Assembly: GCA_013433145.1 (NCBI GenBank)
Contig: CM024187.1
Coordinates: 12,540,826-12,604,825 of the forward strand
Source: Ascaris suum
Taxonomy: Eukaryota; Nematoda; Chromadorea; Rhabditida; Ascarididae
Length of the DNA: 64,000 nt
Direction of reading: 5' to 3'
Shown here: piece after piece, positions 1-12,652 of the stretch
Numbering within the stretch: position 1 is the stretch's first letter
Layout of the letters: each line of letters starts with the position of its first letter
Made by a program: the position numbers and the translations under genes
The notes under the pieces: model-generated
Databases searched by the model: none
The model's input: the letters and a program-made list of their open reading frames with translations, nothing else
What the model was told of the DNA's origin: nothing

Positions 1-3000
1 GGATATCGTCTGCATAAACATCTACTCTCCTAGCAAATGGCATTTTTTCGAGGCCAAAAAGAAGAGAAGCGCCGTAGAAGGAGAAAAGATAGGACGGCAT
101 CTGACCTAACATGTGGCTCACGGGTTTCCATTCTGTGACAGTAAGCAAGAGATGTCTTCGTTAATTCGAAACGCCTTTTCCATTAGCTGAAGGGTTGAGA
201 ACGTTGTAAGTTTTCTTGGTATAAAGTAAATGACCTTTTTTAAATCGTAAGATTTACTTCATCTATAATTTCGATTAAACCAGTCTGCGCTGAAGTGCTT
301 TTCCGAAAAGCATGCTGAAAATGTGGCATTTCCCACTGCAATATGAATTTGTGCACAAACACAAAGTTCAAAGAATTTCGACATGCAGTGTAACTACGAC
401 ATAGGCCCATAATTTGACCCATGTTTAGCTTCCCCGTTGTCTTCGTATATCACGGTCGTATTTGCAAGTTTCCATTCTCCAGAATGTTTTCTCGTTGAAA
501 TAAGAAGAGAGCACGATTCTGACACGATCTGACTTTCCTCAAACTTCAGCGTTTTATTTGTAGTTCCTAAAAAACCATGATACATTGTTTTACCACATAC
601 CGGCAAATTTCTTTATAAAGCATTTGCGTTGAGCTCATCCAGCTTCAGCCTATTTCGTTTCCAGTTGTTTTCTAACTATGCAAATTAAATTCGGATTATG
701 CAAACTTTTTTGCAATAAACCGTTTTTTCTCTACCAACACATATGGACCACATTCCCCTTCAGCGTACTTTGACCGAACAGACTGCCTCACGAAGTTCCC
801 TCAAATTTCTGGGAATGCAAGATGTTTTTCAGCTCGCGAAGGCTTGATGTGCTTTTTAAACACATCGCAAAGAAGACGGAAATCACAGTGGACGCTGGGG
901 AAGGTTCGGCTTCAGAGGATTTCCCGCAGTCCAAAATTCATGAGTTCTCTCGTCGCGCGGATCTCCGCAAAGGCTGAAGGAGTGTGATGAACTGCAAACT
1001 CTAGTGCACGCTCAGCACCAGCTTAACAATGCGATCTCGCAGAAGCCCTTGAAAACAACTTATATGACACAAATATCGCCAGTTTATTGGATGAACGCTA
1101 ATTAAATACAGACATCACATCGAGCATCACGATTTTCTCGCAGTTCTCTTATCAATATTCACTACTGCTTAATGCTGTTAAGCCGAACAAAGCTTTGGTA
1201 GAGGAACAATACTAGACTACACTTTCAGAATGCAATGTTTGCACTTTTCGACGACGACTTTGAAACAACACGATGAAGAAAAACGACTGCGTTTTTCATT
1301 TGTCTCACTAAAAACTTCATAAATTTTACATCGCATTATCCTTTCAGTTGGGAAGCGAAAAAAAGCTTAAAAATTATCAATGCAAAATTACGTAAACATC
1401 AAAGGAATTTATTTTTCCAAACACTTTTGAGAAGTATAGATGGTATTTTTTTTACAATTGAATGAACGACAAAAACTTATAGTCTATAATCCTCCATATA
1501 GATACAAAACAATAAAAATGAAATCAGATCATAATCATGACGTGAAAAAACAAAACAGTTACACAATTTATCTTAATTTACGTTCGCCTGTGATAGGTTC
1601 AGTTAGCATCGAATTGACGATAATTTTTGCTGACGTTTACCTTGGATTAAGTTGTTTATGCAATGTTTGTTCTCAGTACGTTAAAAAATATTTGATAAAA
1701 TAATGAAAAAATAAGAGTACTCTTCGATGCAGACGATATGACGGATTTTTTCGATCTTTTTGACATTCATACTCGCCAACGTGAGCCGTTAACCTGTTAC
1801 TCAAATCCAACAGAAAAAACAGCACTAAAACCAGAAGATTGTACGGAATGTTTTTAAGATGTTACAAAAAATTGCAACGAAACGTAATCCGCCATCGTTA
1901 ACACGGGCGCACCTATAACCTCGCAAATTAATGTAATTTGCATGGAAAAATTTTTGCGTCACAGTTCAGTCCCCAGACTATCCGCTTTCTCTGCATTTTC
2001 TATTGCATTTGAGCTGCAACAGTCTAGGCCGTCTTACGTTTAGTTACAACATAGTATGCATCATTTTCCTTGTTTAGTGACAAACCAGCACAGATGAAGT
2101 AAAAACTACTCATTCGACGGGCTGCTTCTTCCCGAAGAAACACAACTGAAACAAGACGTTGGATGCAAGTAAAGAAACAGTAAAGAAACGTTGGATGCAC
2201 AGATGGAATTCAATTAATATGTTCTTTTTGCAGTTTAGCCCATGATATCAACTTGATGTAAAAGAAAGCATTAAAATACAACAACGGAATGCTTACCTAC
2301 ATTCAGAACTCTCTAAAGCAATCGAGCGTTTGCGCAAATCCACGACCAAACATTCCTTTCTTTCGAACTCGATTAGCTACCGAACAAGTTGATTTGTCGA
2401 TTCAGTTGAAATCTTTCCACATTCAAAACTCACAATAAGGATTCAGTTGGAAAGAAATTAGGTTTGAACGATCCTTCACTGCATATTACGCAACCAGATT
2501 TCATCGCCGTGGCCTTATCAATTCACCAGTTGAAATAAACTGATATCGACGCGCTTCTCAAACTTCTGATGTGTTGGGCAACTCTCAGATTCCTTGAAAA
2601 AATACCTGTAGCTGTGCAACATGCACAAATGCTGTTGTTGCTGCAAGGAGTTAAATTCTGCAAACGAAACGTGCTACACATAAAGTGTGACATAAAGTTG
2701 TCCTGACAAACATTGATAGCTTTAGTGTGAAATTGGAAAAAGGTCTATCATAAACAGCATTAGCGACCGATTTTGAGGTATTTTTGCATCGCAAATCGCC
2801 AAACTTCAAACGTTGTCCAAAAACAATATGGTGTCGCTAACCAGACGTCAGCAGAAAACACTGATTTGGAAAAACGCTTGCTTTTTTTCTGAAAACTTTA
2901 AACAGTTTCATTATGCGACAGCTCCGAGTAGGTATTTGTAACTATCTCCTACCATATTAATGGAATTGGCTCCTCCTTCAGGAAAGGCTTTAGTGGTAGG

Positions 3001-3340
3001 CGGAAGAGAAAAATTTTATCCCGTTGGAGGGTCGTAACTATGGCTTGCATTGCGTTTCAACTAATCTAAAACTCTCAGTAAGCAGAAGTAAGCTGGCTAA
3101 GTCAAAAAATCCTCAAATTAATTAGAAAAGACATATTCCAGCGAAGATCAAAAAACGCAAACGGCACCTACTGCCGGCATACGTATTAGTGTTGGATATT
3201 TGTGCAAATTCATGACTACTGTTCAGTTTCCTGGCAAAATCGGTCAAATTTTATGTCTCTTCAGGAATATAAGTGTCGTTTCGGTTGCATCTAAACCCAC
3301 ATGATCGTATCCATCCATTCTTTCAACCCTTGACAAATGC
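1..3340. other. Non-coding stretch, no gene recognised
   Basis: Only short ORFs are present, with stops in all frames and no translation resembling a known family. No pair of splice sites flanking a coding-like segment was found on either strand. It is probably intergenic sequence downstream of the claudin-like gene, whose stop codon lies at 3964-3966 on the minus strand. Confidence 0.5.
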
Positions 3341-3504
3341 GGGAAATGCGTATTTGTCTGCTTGACGTGAAACAAAATGATTATTTTTGAAGAGAAGTAC
3401 AATATTTAGACAAAGAACACTCGGGAAATGCGTATTTGTCTGCTTGACGTGAAACAAAATGATTATTTTTGAAGAGAACTGTAATATTTAGACAAAGAAC
3501 ACTT
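3341..3504. repeat. 82-bp tandem duplication
   Basis: The block starting gggaaatgcgtatttgtctg at 3341 is repeated head to tail from 3423, giving a period of 82 bp. The copies differ at only a few bases (for example gaagtacaat against gaactgtaat), so the duplication looks recent. No coding frame runs through it. Confidence 0.9.
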
Positions 3505-3963
3505 AGTACTGCTTTCTCATCTGAACGTTTCAACTGTGATAACCTATATCAATGAACGTTATAGAAAATTAAAAGCATCTCTCATTAACATTTTATCTAG
3601 TCAAGCCATCTTTCGTTACACGCAAAAAATAATTGGTAATGAGCCGAAGCGGACTAAAATCTAATTCCATCAGGATCCGAATAATTGTTTCGATAATACA
3701 AGAACATAGAATTGTCGAAATAGTGAATTCGTAAAGAAAGGCACGAGGAAACGAATTTTTTATAATAGGTTATATGGTTAATGGAACAATGAGCAAAACA
3801 AAGCAGCAGAAAATAACATCGCTGTGCAGAAATTCTTTTCCAGCATGAGAAAATTTTTTCGTTTCGAAGATAATTGCGCAGTTGATTAGAGGATTTTTAT
3901 ATGTAACAACTAACCGTTAATGATGAAAAGCTAATTTCGGACTTTAGTTTCCGAAATGATATT

Positions 3964-6900
3964 TCATACAGAATGAGAATAGGAGGAACGCCGAGATTTT
4001 GTGCATGCAAAGAAGACGCCAGACATCACTTGACAAATACTACCACAAGCTGCCAAATAGAACGACCATGCGAGCTGATTATGCTGCAAATGGGCATTTT
4101 TTTATCGTTTGTCTGCTGTAATGCAATTAGCAACATTACAGTGGATTACTGCCGAAAATGACAACAAAAAACGTCACTGCCACACACGCCTTTGTTATTT
4201 ACCGATCGGCGTGAGAGCAGATAATAAGTGAATCTGTGAATGTAATACATTTCTCTGACGCAAAGCAAACGCTGCAGATTGAGTCAGCTGACGTCACGTA
4301 AGCTGTATCCTAATGCTTTATTAAGACAACGACTTCAGCCTTATGAAAGGACTACGTGATGATGCGATGCGAACAGCAAGGCAGTAATGTATTGCGCATA
4401 TTTATGATATTTCAGCCTTTGAAAATGCCGCAATGCGCAAGCAGTAAGAATTTACCATAATCTGTTTCATATTTTCAGCATGGCAACATTGCATTATTCT
4501 TCTCATGAAATCGTCTCCGATTTCTGGCGAGGATTCCTCGATGACAGAAATAGGAATACCTACCGGTAACAATGGAGGCGGGCGAATTGCTGCTGAGGTG
4601 AACATACATTCTGAGATTTCTTCATTTGTGGGATAGCGTCATTTTGAGCTAGAAAGCTATCATTTCGCTCCACCTGCGGGCGCGCTTAACTGGACCTCTT
4701 CAGTGGTCTTCTATACCAAATTCTGCCACGTTTTGAGACCTCCTACACAACAACTAATCGTTTCTGTACAGTGTTTTAAATCATCAAAACGCTATTATCT
4801 GCTCACAGCAGTTTTACTACCAAACACTTCGAGCGAGTGAGTCAGCTGAAACTAACAACAATTATCCAGCAATGCAACTTCCACAACTTTTTTTTCTCTT
4901 ACGAAACCAACGACTGCTTAATTCCATTCTCCTCGGGTAAATGTGACTAATAAGCATGGAAAAAATTACCATCCTGTAGAGAGGTAAATCGTCGGGTTGT
5001 AGTATGCTGAATGTCAACGTCTGCCCCATCTGATTCTGGTAGGCGTACCAGATACATGCGCTGCCCGAACACATACCTTAAACTTTCATTTTGTTTCATC
5101 AAATGCTAAAATGCAGCTTTTCGTGAGAAAGAGCAATGAAAAACCACATTCACGATTTAAAATGCGGAAGTCCACACCTGCAGTGTAACTTCATAAGCAC
5201 TGTTAGGTCCCAGCAAAGGAATGCATCAGTAAATGTTTGGAATAATTTCCAACAGTACTGCTTTATTTTAACAATTTTTAACAAAGCTTATTCATCGGAA
5301 ATTGCTCAAAAACTCCTGCGAACCAGAAGTGTCGTCCAATTTGAATAGAGCAACTCTCTTTGAAATGGTCCTTCTCAAAAAATACCTACAGTTCCTCGGT
5401 TTTGTTGCTTAAAGAACGTTGAGATCTCCCATAGTAGCATGTAGTATCACCTCTGTTTCCATAGTGCTTATTGTGCACAAAGAGAACAAAAACACCTATC
5501 GAGATGAAAAGTGCGACGAGAAAACATTCCTGAAAATTGCAATCCTTACCTCTGTCTTAGAGAGAATCCCCTACGGCTTCATTTGTCGGCGAAGACACGC
5601 GAGTGAGTTACCTAGCTGCTAGAGACGTGAAATTCAAATACGTTTCAACGCAGCAACTCACGAAACTGTCTATTCGACCTCTTGCCGCAGCGACTATATC
5701 GTTTCACTTAAGTAGCGTTGCGGTTCGTGTGGAGGCGCAAACGTCTTGCGCTTTGTCAGCATTTTTCACCACTGTTGTTTTACTGTTGAATTTCTCCTCT
5801 CAACTTGCTCATCGTTGTTGGTTTTCAATATTATTGACGCTTGGCGATCTCTTTATTATAGAATCGCATCTCATTAGCTAATTTTCAATAAACGGCCACC
5901 TCGACTATCTCAGATCATGTCTTATGATGTTTTTGTATTCGTCCTTTAGTTACGTCGCGTTTTAGTGGTGCTTGAAAGTATATTAAAGGTTTAATTACCC
6001 AAGTTTGAGGTGTCGGGCGGCCGCAGAGCTGAGGATTGCCCCCCGAACCTTGTGAGCAGACTTGGGACGAGCGGACCAGGAGGTTGGTACACATCGATTG
6101 AGAGAAGGAGGGGCACAAGTGGACGAGCCCTCTTCGAATCAGACCAGTTTACATTTATATAACGTTGACTGCTGAAGATCTCGAGCAGTTTCGAGTCCAG
6201 CATATCGGAAGAAAGAATTGTCGAGGCGCAAGAAAAACAATTCGCAAGAAAAGCTCTAAACCAACGCGTTAGGCAGTTTGGATTTGACATTCTTCAGATA
6301 ACTTGGTGGTCGACACAAGCGCAATCGTTCGACACCTCGTTTCTCGTAAAATTACGTGTGTTGAAATCCGCATTTTAAACACTGCCGCAATTGTCACAGG
6401 AGCTGCACAGAGTTGCTTTATTGCGCCCATCGTGTGTATCGTATCATCCACGTTCCACAATCTGCCCCAACTTGTTGTCGTTTTCTTATAATTGTCTTTA
6501 TTTTATTTACTGCTTTTATATTGTCGGCGTTTCGACAGGCCTGCATTGTTTGTAAGTTTTACTCCACGTGCATCGTGACTCTTAACTCTGTCAGTCTTTA
6601 TTCCAATATACCAGCGATATTGCTGTTTTCTTTTTTGTCGTCTACATACGACTCGCAACATCGCTTTGTTCACGACAACACTTTCATGTTTGACTGCAGT
6701 CGAAAGTGAAAGTGTTTTAAATCTCTACCAGCAGATACCATATTTGAAATGCAGATATCACTATTTAATGTGGTGACGACTGAAAACACTGCGCAGGTGG
6801 TAAATATTCGCCGATCTTACCTTGCTAGGCACATGCTGTTGTTTAATGAAGTATAAAGGTCGCTTTTACTCGCCAATATTTGCTGCCCAGTGCCGTCAAA

Positions 6901-9900
6901 TTAATCGCGCATACGAAAATCTCAACAGGACAGGCGGATTACGCTAAGACCACAATAGAACCACCATCAATCGGGACAAAATGATGTATATATGGTTGGC
7001 TTTTTTGCGATAAAGCCAAGCTTTAATTCAACACCCTTTTTTTGCGACTGGTGAACACATTACCTCAGACGCGATTCAAACCTGCGACCTTCAACCTTCT
7101 GTTGACGAAGCGAGAGGTCATGGGATTGGACACAACCTGCGGACAGTTTCTTCGCATGTCATCAAACATTGCTTGCCATTGCAGTTTCGGCTTTAAAAAA
7201 GTCGGATTTACAATAAAAATTTGACCCAACGGAAAACGTCTTCCACATTGCATTTGTCAAACTGTACGTACAAATGTGGAATTTATTTACGGCAGATTAG
7301 CAACTGAATTAGAAAAGATAGGATTAATGAGGAATTACAAGCGAAATATGAAGAAAATCCTCTGGAAAAATTAGCCGCAAAAAGAAAAGTGGACTAACCA
7401 GCAAAAAACACCCAGAAACTGAGGCAGCAGCTGCAGTGATTACAACAGCATGGGCTGCACAGAAGACTCAAAACAGAAAGCCCTATCGAAAGCAGCATCA
7501 ACGCAAGGATCACCCACTCGAAAACTGCAATAAACATAAACATTTCAGACAGCGGAAAAACTGGTCACCGTCATTAACTGTTCTTTTTCCAGTCATACAA
7601 ACCACGTGGACCTCCAGCCAATGGATCTGTATGTGTACATAGGCTTGTCCTGATGCTTCAACTTGGAAGCAACCTTTATTGGACCGTTCGACAGCCGATT
7701 TTTGATAGTCGAACAGTGTTGAACACTGAAAATTTTGGATTTTTCAACCAAACAGTAGCACAAGCCTGCTAGGCGTGCACCCGTACGATTTATGTAATGC
7801 TAAGTGGATCCAATAAACGTCACGCACTCCCTACTTCATTTCGTTCTTCAACATTTGCTGCTTTCGTTAGCACGAAGCGCTCTGCACTTCCTATATTTCA
7901 CTAGGTCCCGATTCGCAACCCAGACGTAGAACCTTCAAACTGATGCCAAAGAATTCTGAAATTATAGAGTGAGGCTTGTAAGATTCAAATATTTAGCCGT
8001 TACACAACATTTGAAATTATCATTCATGGTGAGACAGTCAACAATAAATATTACTACTGGAGGGCCACAGGAGCTAAAGTCACGAGATTTTGATGGTAAA
8101 ACTGACATCACGGAGTAATTTTTACAGCAACGACGTCTGCAATGACGCCACCAACAGTGAAAGGGCTCAGAAGTGCATGAGGTCAGAAACACTAAAAGCA
8201 AAAAAAAAAATGCACGCATTGTACGTCGGCCGATCGAAGAAAAACGAATTTTTCTGAAAGTTCTGCAGGGGCGATCGGGTTAGGTGAAATATGAAGGCAC
8301 TACACCACTTTTGTTTGCAAGCTTTTGTTGGTAAGTTATTGTTATCGTAACATGTTCTCCTTTTTATTGTTAATTAGCAAAACCGGCTGGTCAGATCAAT
8401 GCGATGCAAAAGCGCATATCATGCCCGCTCATCTTATATGCTTTTTCAATTGCTCTTAAAACGTGGTGCTCATATGGAAAGATCGTTTTTTACTTACAGG
8501 GATTTGCAAAGGCTAATTGCAGCAGTATAAAGTCTGTGCCTATTTGTGTGCGTGTTTTTTGTCTTTCGTTAATTTCAACTAGCAACATAAAAGCGATGGT
8601 GATGGAATTTGATGACCACGACTGATGTCATAAAAATGCATTAAAATCTCCATCTCGCTCATATCAACCAAGAGTTATTGACACTCAATGAGACCAAAAA
8701 ATTTGGAAATCGAATTTGCAATGCTTCATGGAATTGAAAGAACAAGAAAACGAAATCATTTAAGTGCAAATTTGTAATGTGGGCAGATCCCTCAGAAAAA
8801 AAAAGTCGTTAGGTTCAATTATATTTTCAGAAAATTTGGCAGTATACTCGCATATTTGAAAAATGAGTTATGCTCGCTGGTTGTAATGCAAAATGCCCAT
8901 CACAACGAGTGAGTAAAATTTTTCGTTTATGAAAATACTCTCAAGACGAAATATTTGCTGTATTTGATGCACTGATCACAACGCATCGAATCGACTCAAT
9001 CATTGAAAACCGCTCCAAAAAGGTGTCAGGATGAACGACGAGACAAAGAGCTAATGAAAATAATGTAAGTAAAAATCGAGAAGCTAACCATCCACTATTA
9101 AAAAAGCTGAATGAATAGCGTCCCCACTATGAGTTAGAATTGCACAATATCATTTTGCTTCTGTCATTTACGTGTTTCTCCCCTCTCGATATTAAGATGA
9201 ACAACATGTTAGGCTTTTTCATTAAACAATTTCTACGTTTTAACAACGTTTAGTGGCAGATGGTAAGCGATGCCGCTTTATGAAACAGCTGTTCAGTTGG
9301 AGTATCAACGCAAAACGAACTCTTCGCGCTGCTACAAAGTGCCTTCCCAAACAACATAACAAGACATCACCCAAAATGAGTTGCGTTTGTGGAAAGGAAT
9401 AAGTCCTCGAGAAAAAGAAGAGGAATCTTGAGAATAACTTAACTACTTTACTCTTAATTTCTTTCGTTAGCTTCCAAAACACACGAAGAGCAGTCGACAG
9501 ACAAAGAGATCACTCTAGTTTTGAGTCAGCTTTGTGCAACCTTATTAATTGCCTTGAAAACATTACTCTCTAAGGCTATGACCAACTTTTAAGGAGTTTT
9601 TCACGAATGTGATTGAACTTTTAAGCTGTTACCGCATGTGGTTTCCATCTCGTCAGTAAAAATGAGGTGAATGAACATTCGGATTCTGCTTATTGCTATA
9701 GCTATGAACGCTATGAGAATTTACAGCATGGAAGAAGTGCTGAATTAACAAAGTATATCAGAGAAACAAAAAAAATAACTACCTTGAAGTTTTTTATTGG
9801 AAATTGGTGCACGGTTTCCGTGAAAAACATCCGCACCGATACGCATCACCTCTTGTACGTCGTCGGCAAATTTTGAAAAACGATTCACACATTGTGTATC

Positions 9901-10599
9901 AATCAAATATCGTGTACACTGTTTCCACAATCCTCGATGCATACTCATCACATCTAAATGTTTCTTTCACAATCATCCTTACATCAATAACAAAATAAAT
10001 GAACTAATTGGACAGATGCATTCGGAACAAATGGATTACACCACTCTTCTTGCCAGGTTGTATATTCGATGCAAAAGCGAATGCTAGTCCAAATGAATGC
10101 AACTGGTTCGAAAGCGCTAAGACAGACAGAACAAAAAAAAATCGAATAGTTGTAAATAACTGTGAAAAGTACGACAGTTGCACGGAATAGTTCCAAATGT
10201 ACAATTTCTGTTCATAAAAATATTTTTGTGCCTGAAGCATTTACTGTGCTTCGCGCTTTTATCGAAATGTTCTCAGCAGTTGCAGGAAGACGCCCAACCC
10301 TCCCCTCTCCCCACCCCTTAAAACAGATCGAAGTTTTTCATTTACAAAAATAAGGAGAGAGAAACTGAATAAGCCGAATATTTTATCGAAATTGGCAACA
10401 CAAATAAACAGCACAAACGAAGAACGAAACGAAACAGGTAAATGTATATAAAATGTGATGCATGTACGATTTCAAGCTTACCGACGCTCTCCAGAGGCCG
10501 ATGAGTTGACCAAAAGTCGGTACCGATTGCTGCAATTAGCGTACCGGTGCCGATCAACAATAACATCCATGCAAATACATGCGCCCCGGAATAGTGCAT
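3964..10599 (-). CDS. Claudin/PMP22-like small membrane protein, 7 exons (tentative family)
   Basis: Minus-strand exons read from the splice sites: 10599-10482 (ATG; TM1 near FAWMLLLIGTGTLIAAIG, donor gtaagc), 7136-7064 (provisional), 6461-6356 (starts with LWNVDD, claudin-loop-like), 5529-5451 (hydrophobic ECFLVALFISIGVFVLFVH), 5020-4970, 4610-4456, and 4083-3964 (last TM near LAWSFYLAACGSICQVMSG, then a basic/Ser tail and stop TGA). Acceptors are CAG and all phases agree, giving 702 bp or about 233 residues, the usual size for claudin/PMP22 proteins. Such proteins act in cell junctions or as channel-associated four-TM proteins. Only three clear TM segments are visible, so a TM exon may be missed or the family call may be wrong. 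Exon 2 overlaps a tRNA-like sequence, but exons 1 and 3 cannot be joined in phase without something between them. Confidence 0.5.
5988..6009 (+). other. Perfect nematode SL1 spliced-leader 22-mer
   Basis: The bases ggtttaattacccaagtttgag match the nematode SL1 leader at all 22 positions. In an SL RNA gene the leader is followed by gtaaac and, about 50 nt later, an Sm site of the AATTTTTGG type. Here it is followed by gtgtcgggcggccgc and a GC-rich stretch without an Sm-like site in the next 110 nt. This fits either a retroposed trans-spliced mRNA or a rearranged SL RNA gene. It lies antisense to the claudin-like gene, in the intron between its exons at 6461-6356 and 5529-5451. Confidence 0.85.
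6010..6290 (+). pseudogene. Sequence fused 3' to SL1: possible retroposed trans-spliced transcript
   Basis: The stretch after SL1 is clearly GC-richer than its surroundings, at least to about 6120. One frame is open from the leader junction for about 50 codons, and another frame is then open from about 6100 to the stop near 6273 (residues such as LTAEDLEQFRVQHIGRKN). The protein is not recognised. CCCAAGT within SL1 (5998-6004) can pair with ACTTGGG (6059-6065), enclosing a GC-rich imperfect stem. No poly(A) tail or target-site duplication was found, so the 3' end is a guess. Confidence 0.35.
7060..7130 (-). repeat. tRNA-like fragment (SINE head or tRNA pseudogene)
   Basis: The minus strand carries aggtcgcaggtttgaatcgcg, close to a tRNA T-arm and B-box (GGTTCGAATCC type), about 25 nt after ctctcgcttcgtcaacagaa. 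A complete cloverleaf with an acceptor stem is not seen. The segment also serves as provisional exon 2 of the claudin-like gene, so it could be an exonised tRNA-derived repeat. Confidence 0.3.
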
Positions 10600-12319
10600 T
10601 TGAAAACGAAGCTTGCGACGCGGTCAGTAGTTCTCCCTGATTCGAAATTAAGGCTGCAATGAGTTAAGAAATGCGTTGCCAATATTTAAAGGCCTCTCGT
10701 TTTAATGAAACAGCTGATCAGCAGCAAGCGTTTACTACAACTCGACATGCTTTCGATGTCATCACGTCAGCTCTCACCTAGCCGCATTCCACAACCGCAA
10801 AACAATTCATCAGCAATTCCAGTGACGTTCCAGTGACGTACCAAGACTCAAGATTTCACATTCATTTTCAGGAAAATCCAATGTTGGCGTAAGATAGATT
10901 AGAACCGAACAAAATTTGAATAGTTTTAGTTTACTTGGAGTCCAACTCGCTTAGCTCACCTTCGATAAATACGCTAACAGACAATGTGTCGGCAAATTAT
11001 CGGTGTACAAGAATTTTATATGTCGTATGTCATGATTTACGACGAACACTGCAGCAAGCTTCATCTACTTACTAACAAAAGTTTTCGGCATTAAATTCGA
11101 TACCTCATAAATATACAACATAGAACGTTTCAAACGAAGCATATCTTCATGAGAGAGTAACGCACACAGAAAATAAATGGCAATCATATCCTCTTCAACT
11201 ATCCACTGAAGATAGTTCCATTCAGATATGAACAATTCATTGCCTCGCCTCTTTCCCGGAATCCTCGAGAAATGACGTGCAATCATGTGACGCCCCTCAA
11301 AAAAAGGCGAAGAAAAAAGGAAAATGTTGGCTGCCTGTAAAGCGAGAAATTATAAAGCAATTCTGAGGGAAAAGCGCTTATTTATTTCTTATTTATTTAT
11401 CCAACCCCCGACTTCGAAACATTCATAAGTATATGTGAGAAGCACGAAACAGACACGGAGAGTTCAGCAAACGAGAGAGAAGAAGCATTGTTGAGCGACC
11501 AATGACCAGCCCATACACTACACATAAAGAAACAGCAGACGAAAATCTTCGGGACATGGTGTGAAATGACCATCGCAAAAAATGTAAGCAACGGGGAACT
11601 TAAAACGTTAAATCTTCTTCGCAGTGAGCAGCAACGCAACTTCGACGTCTCACGAAACTATCAAAACTATTTTCTTCTGCTGTATTTTCAGGCCGAATAG
11701 TCCATACGCAATATGCGTTAAAGAAAAAGGCATTCAAAACATTGCTCCCAGTAAAGGTGTCTCATAGTTATGTGATAATCATGTCCACATCGGTCACGCT
11801 CCAAGACCTTTTCAAAAACTGTGAAAAAATAATGCCCGTAAAGCATGAAGCAACAACAAACCACTTTTAAGCGCATAATATTCGGTGAATATCTCAAGTA
11901 CAGTAGCACAATCAGGTTGATAGGGACCAATGTAGAGTTCAACAAGGTGGTACAAGCGAAACGCTTCTGAACACTCAAGCAACGCAATGTCAGAAATGGT
12001 AAAGGAGATCACAGGGGAGTGCAGCATTCCAGAACAGGATGATATTACATGCGGAAAGATGACAGTGGCGATCGGAAGATAAAGAAAATGCAATTTGCCG
12101 TTCTGGATAATTCAGTGGAGATGGAGGAACAGTGCAGAAAACTTGAATCCTTGACAACACTACGTCACGCACAGCATCAATCCCAAAGAATATCGCATCA
12201 TCAAGCTTGAGATGGCACTCAGGTCAGTGGATAATTTGCATAACACGGCATTTTAACGGGAAACGTCAAATTACCATAAATTCGATTACTTTTTCGGAAG
12301 ACCAAGGTTTTTTGCAGGA
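10600..12319. other. Intergenic, no gene recognised
   Basis: This lies upstream of the claudin-like start codon. ORFs at 11718-12093 (minus) follow the reverse-transcriptase relic at 12320-12652 in its 3' direction and may be further decayed LINE sequence, but similarity is too weak to claim. Confidence 0.4.
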
Positions 12320-12652
12320 AGTGGGAGCCATAGCCAGGATCTTCCTAAGGCCGATAAAAAGGTTGTCTGCGGAGACCACAGTTTTGTCCCTATATTGCCC
12401 AAAAGATCATTTATGATGTGATATATATAAGTGGCAAACAAAAGTGAGCCCAATGCACTCCCTGAGGCATACTGTTACGAATTGGCACAATGCGAGCTGA
12501 TTCGAAGTTTTACACGGAACGCACAATTGCAAAGAAATTCTGCAGTCCATCTCAATAAAGAGCCGGTAATCCCATACCTCTCTAATTTTAGCGGTAAATT
12601 TTCATGGTAAATGACAATAAAAGCCTTATCGTGATCGATATGAACAACGTCC
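12320..12652 (-). mobile_element. Decayed non-LTR retrotransposon (jockey/CR1-like) reverse transcriptase
   Basis: The minus-strand translation follows the conserved RT palm: DHDKAFIVIYHENL (for D..KAFD.V.HE.L), KLERYGITGSLLRW (for KL..YGI.G.LL.W), then SALGSLLFATYIYHIINDL (for S.LGPLLF..YINDL). The MPQG preceding SALG is in another frame, so there is a frameshift inside the PQGS.LGP motif, plus an in-frame stop. The catalytic aspartates of the FADD box are not found. It is a dead relic that cannot be translated. Confidence 0.7.

Noticed and set aside
5041..5076. Longer version of a claudin-like exon starting MCSGSACIWYAYQ
   Set aside because: It needs an AAG acceptor, and its frame cannot continue into the exon at 4610. 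The CAG acceptor at 5021 joins both neighbours in phase.
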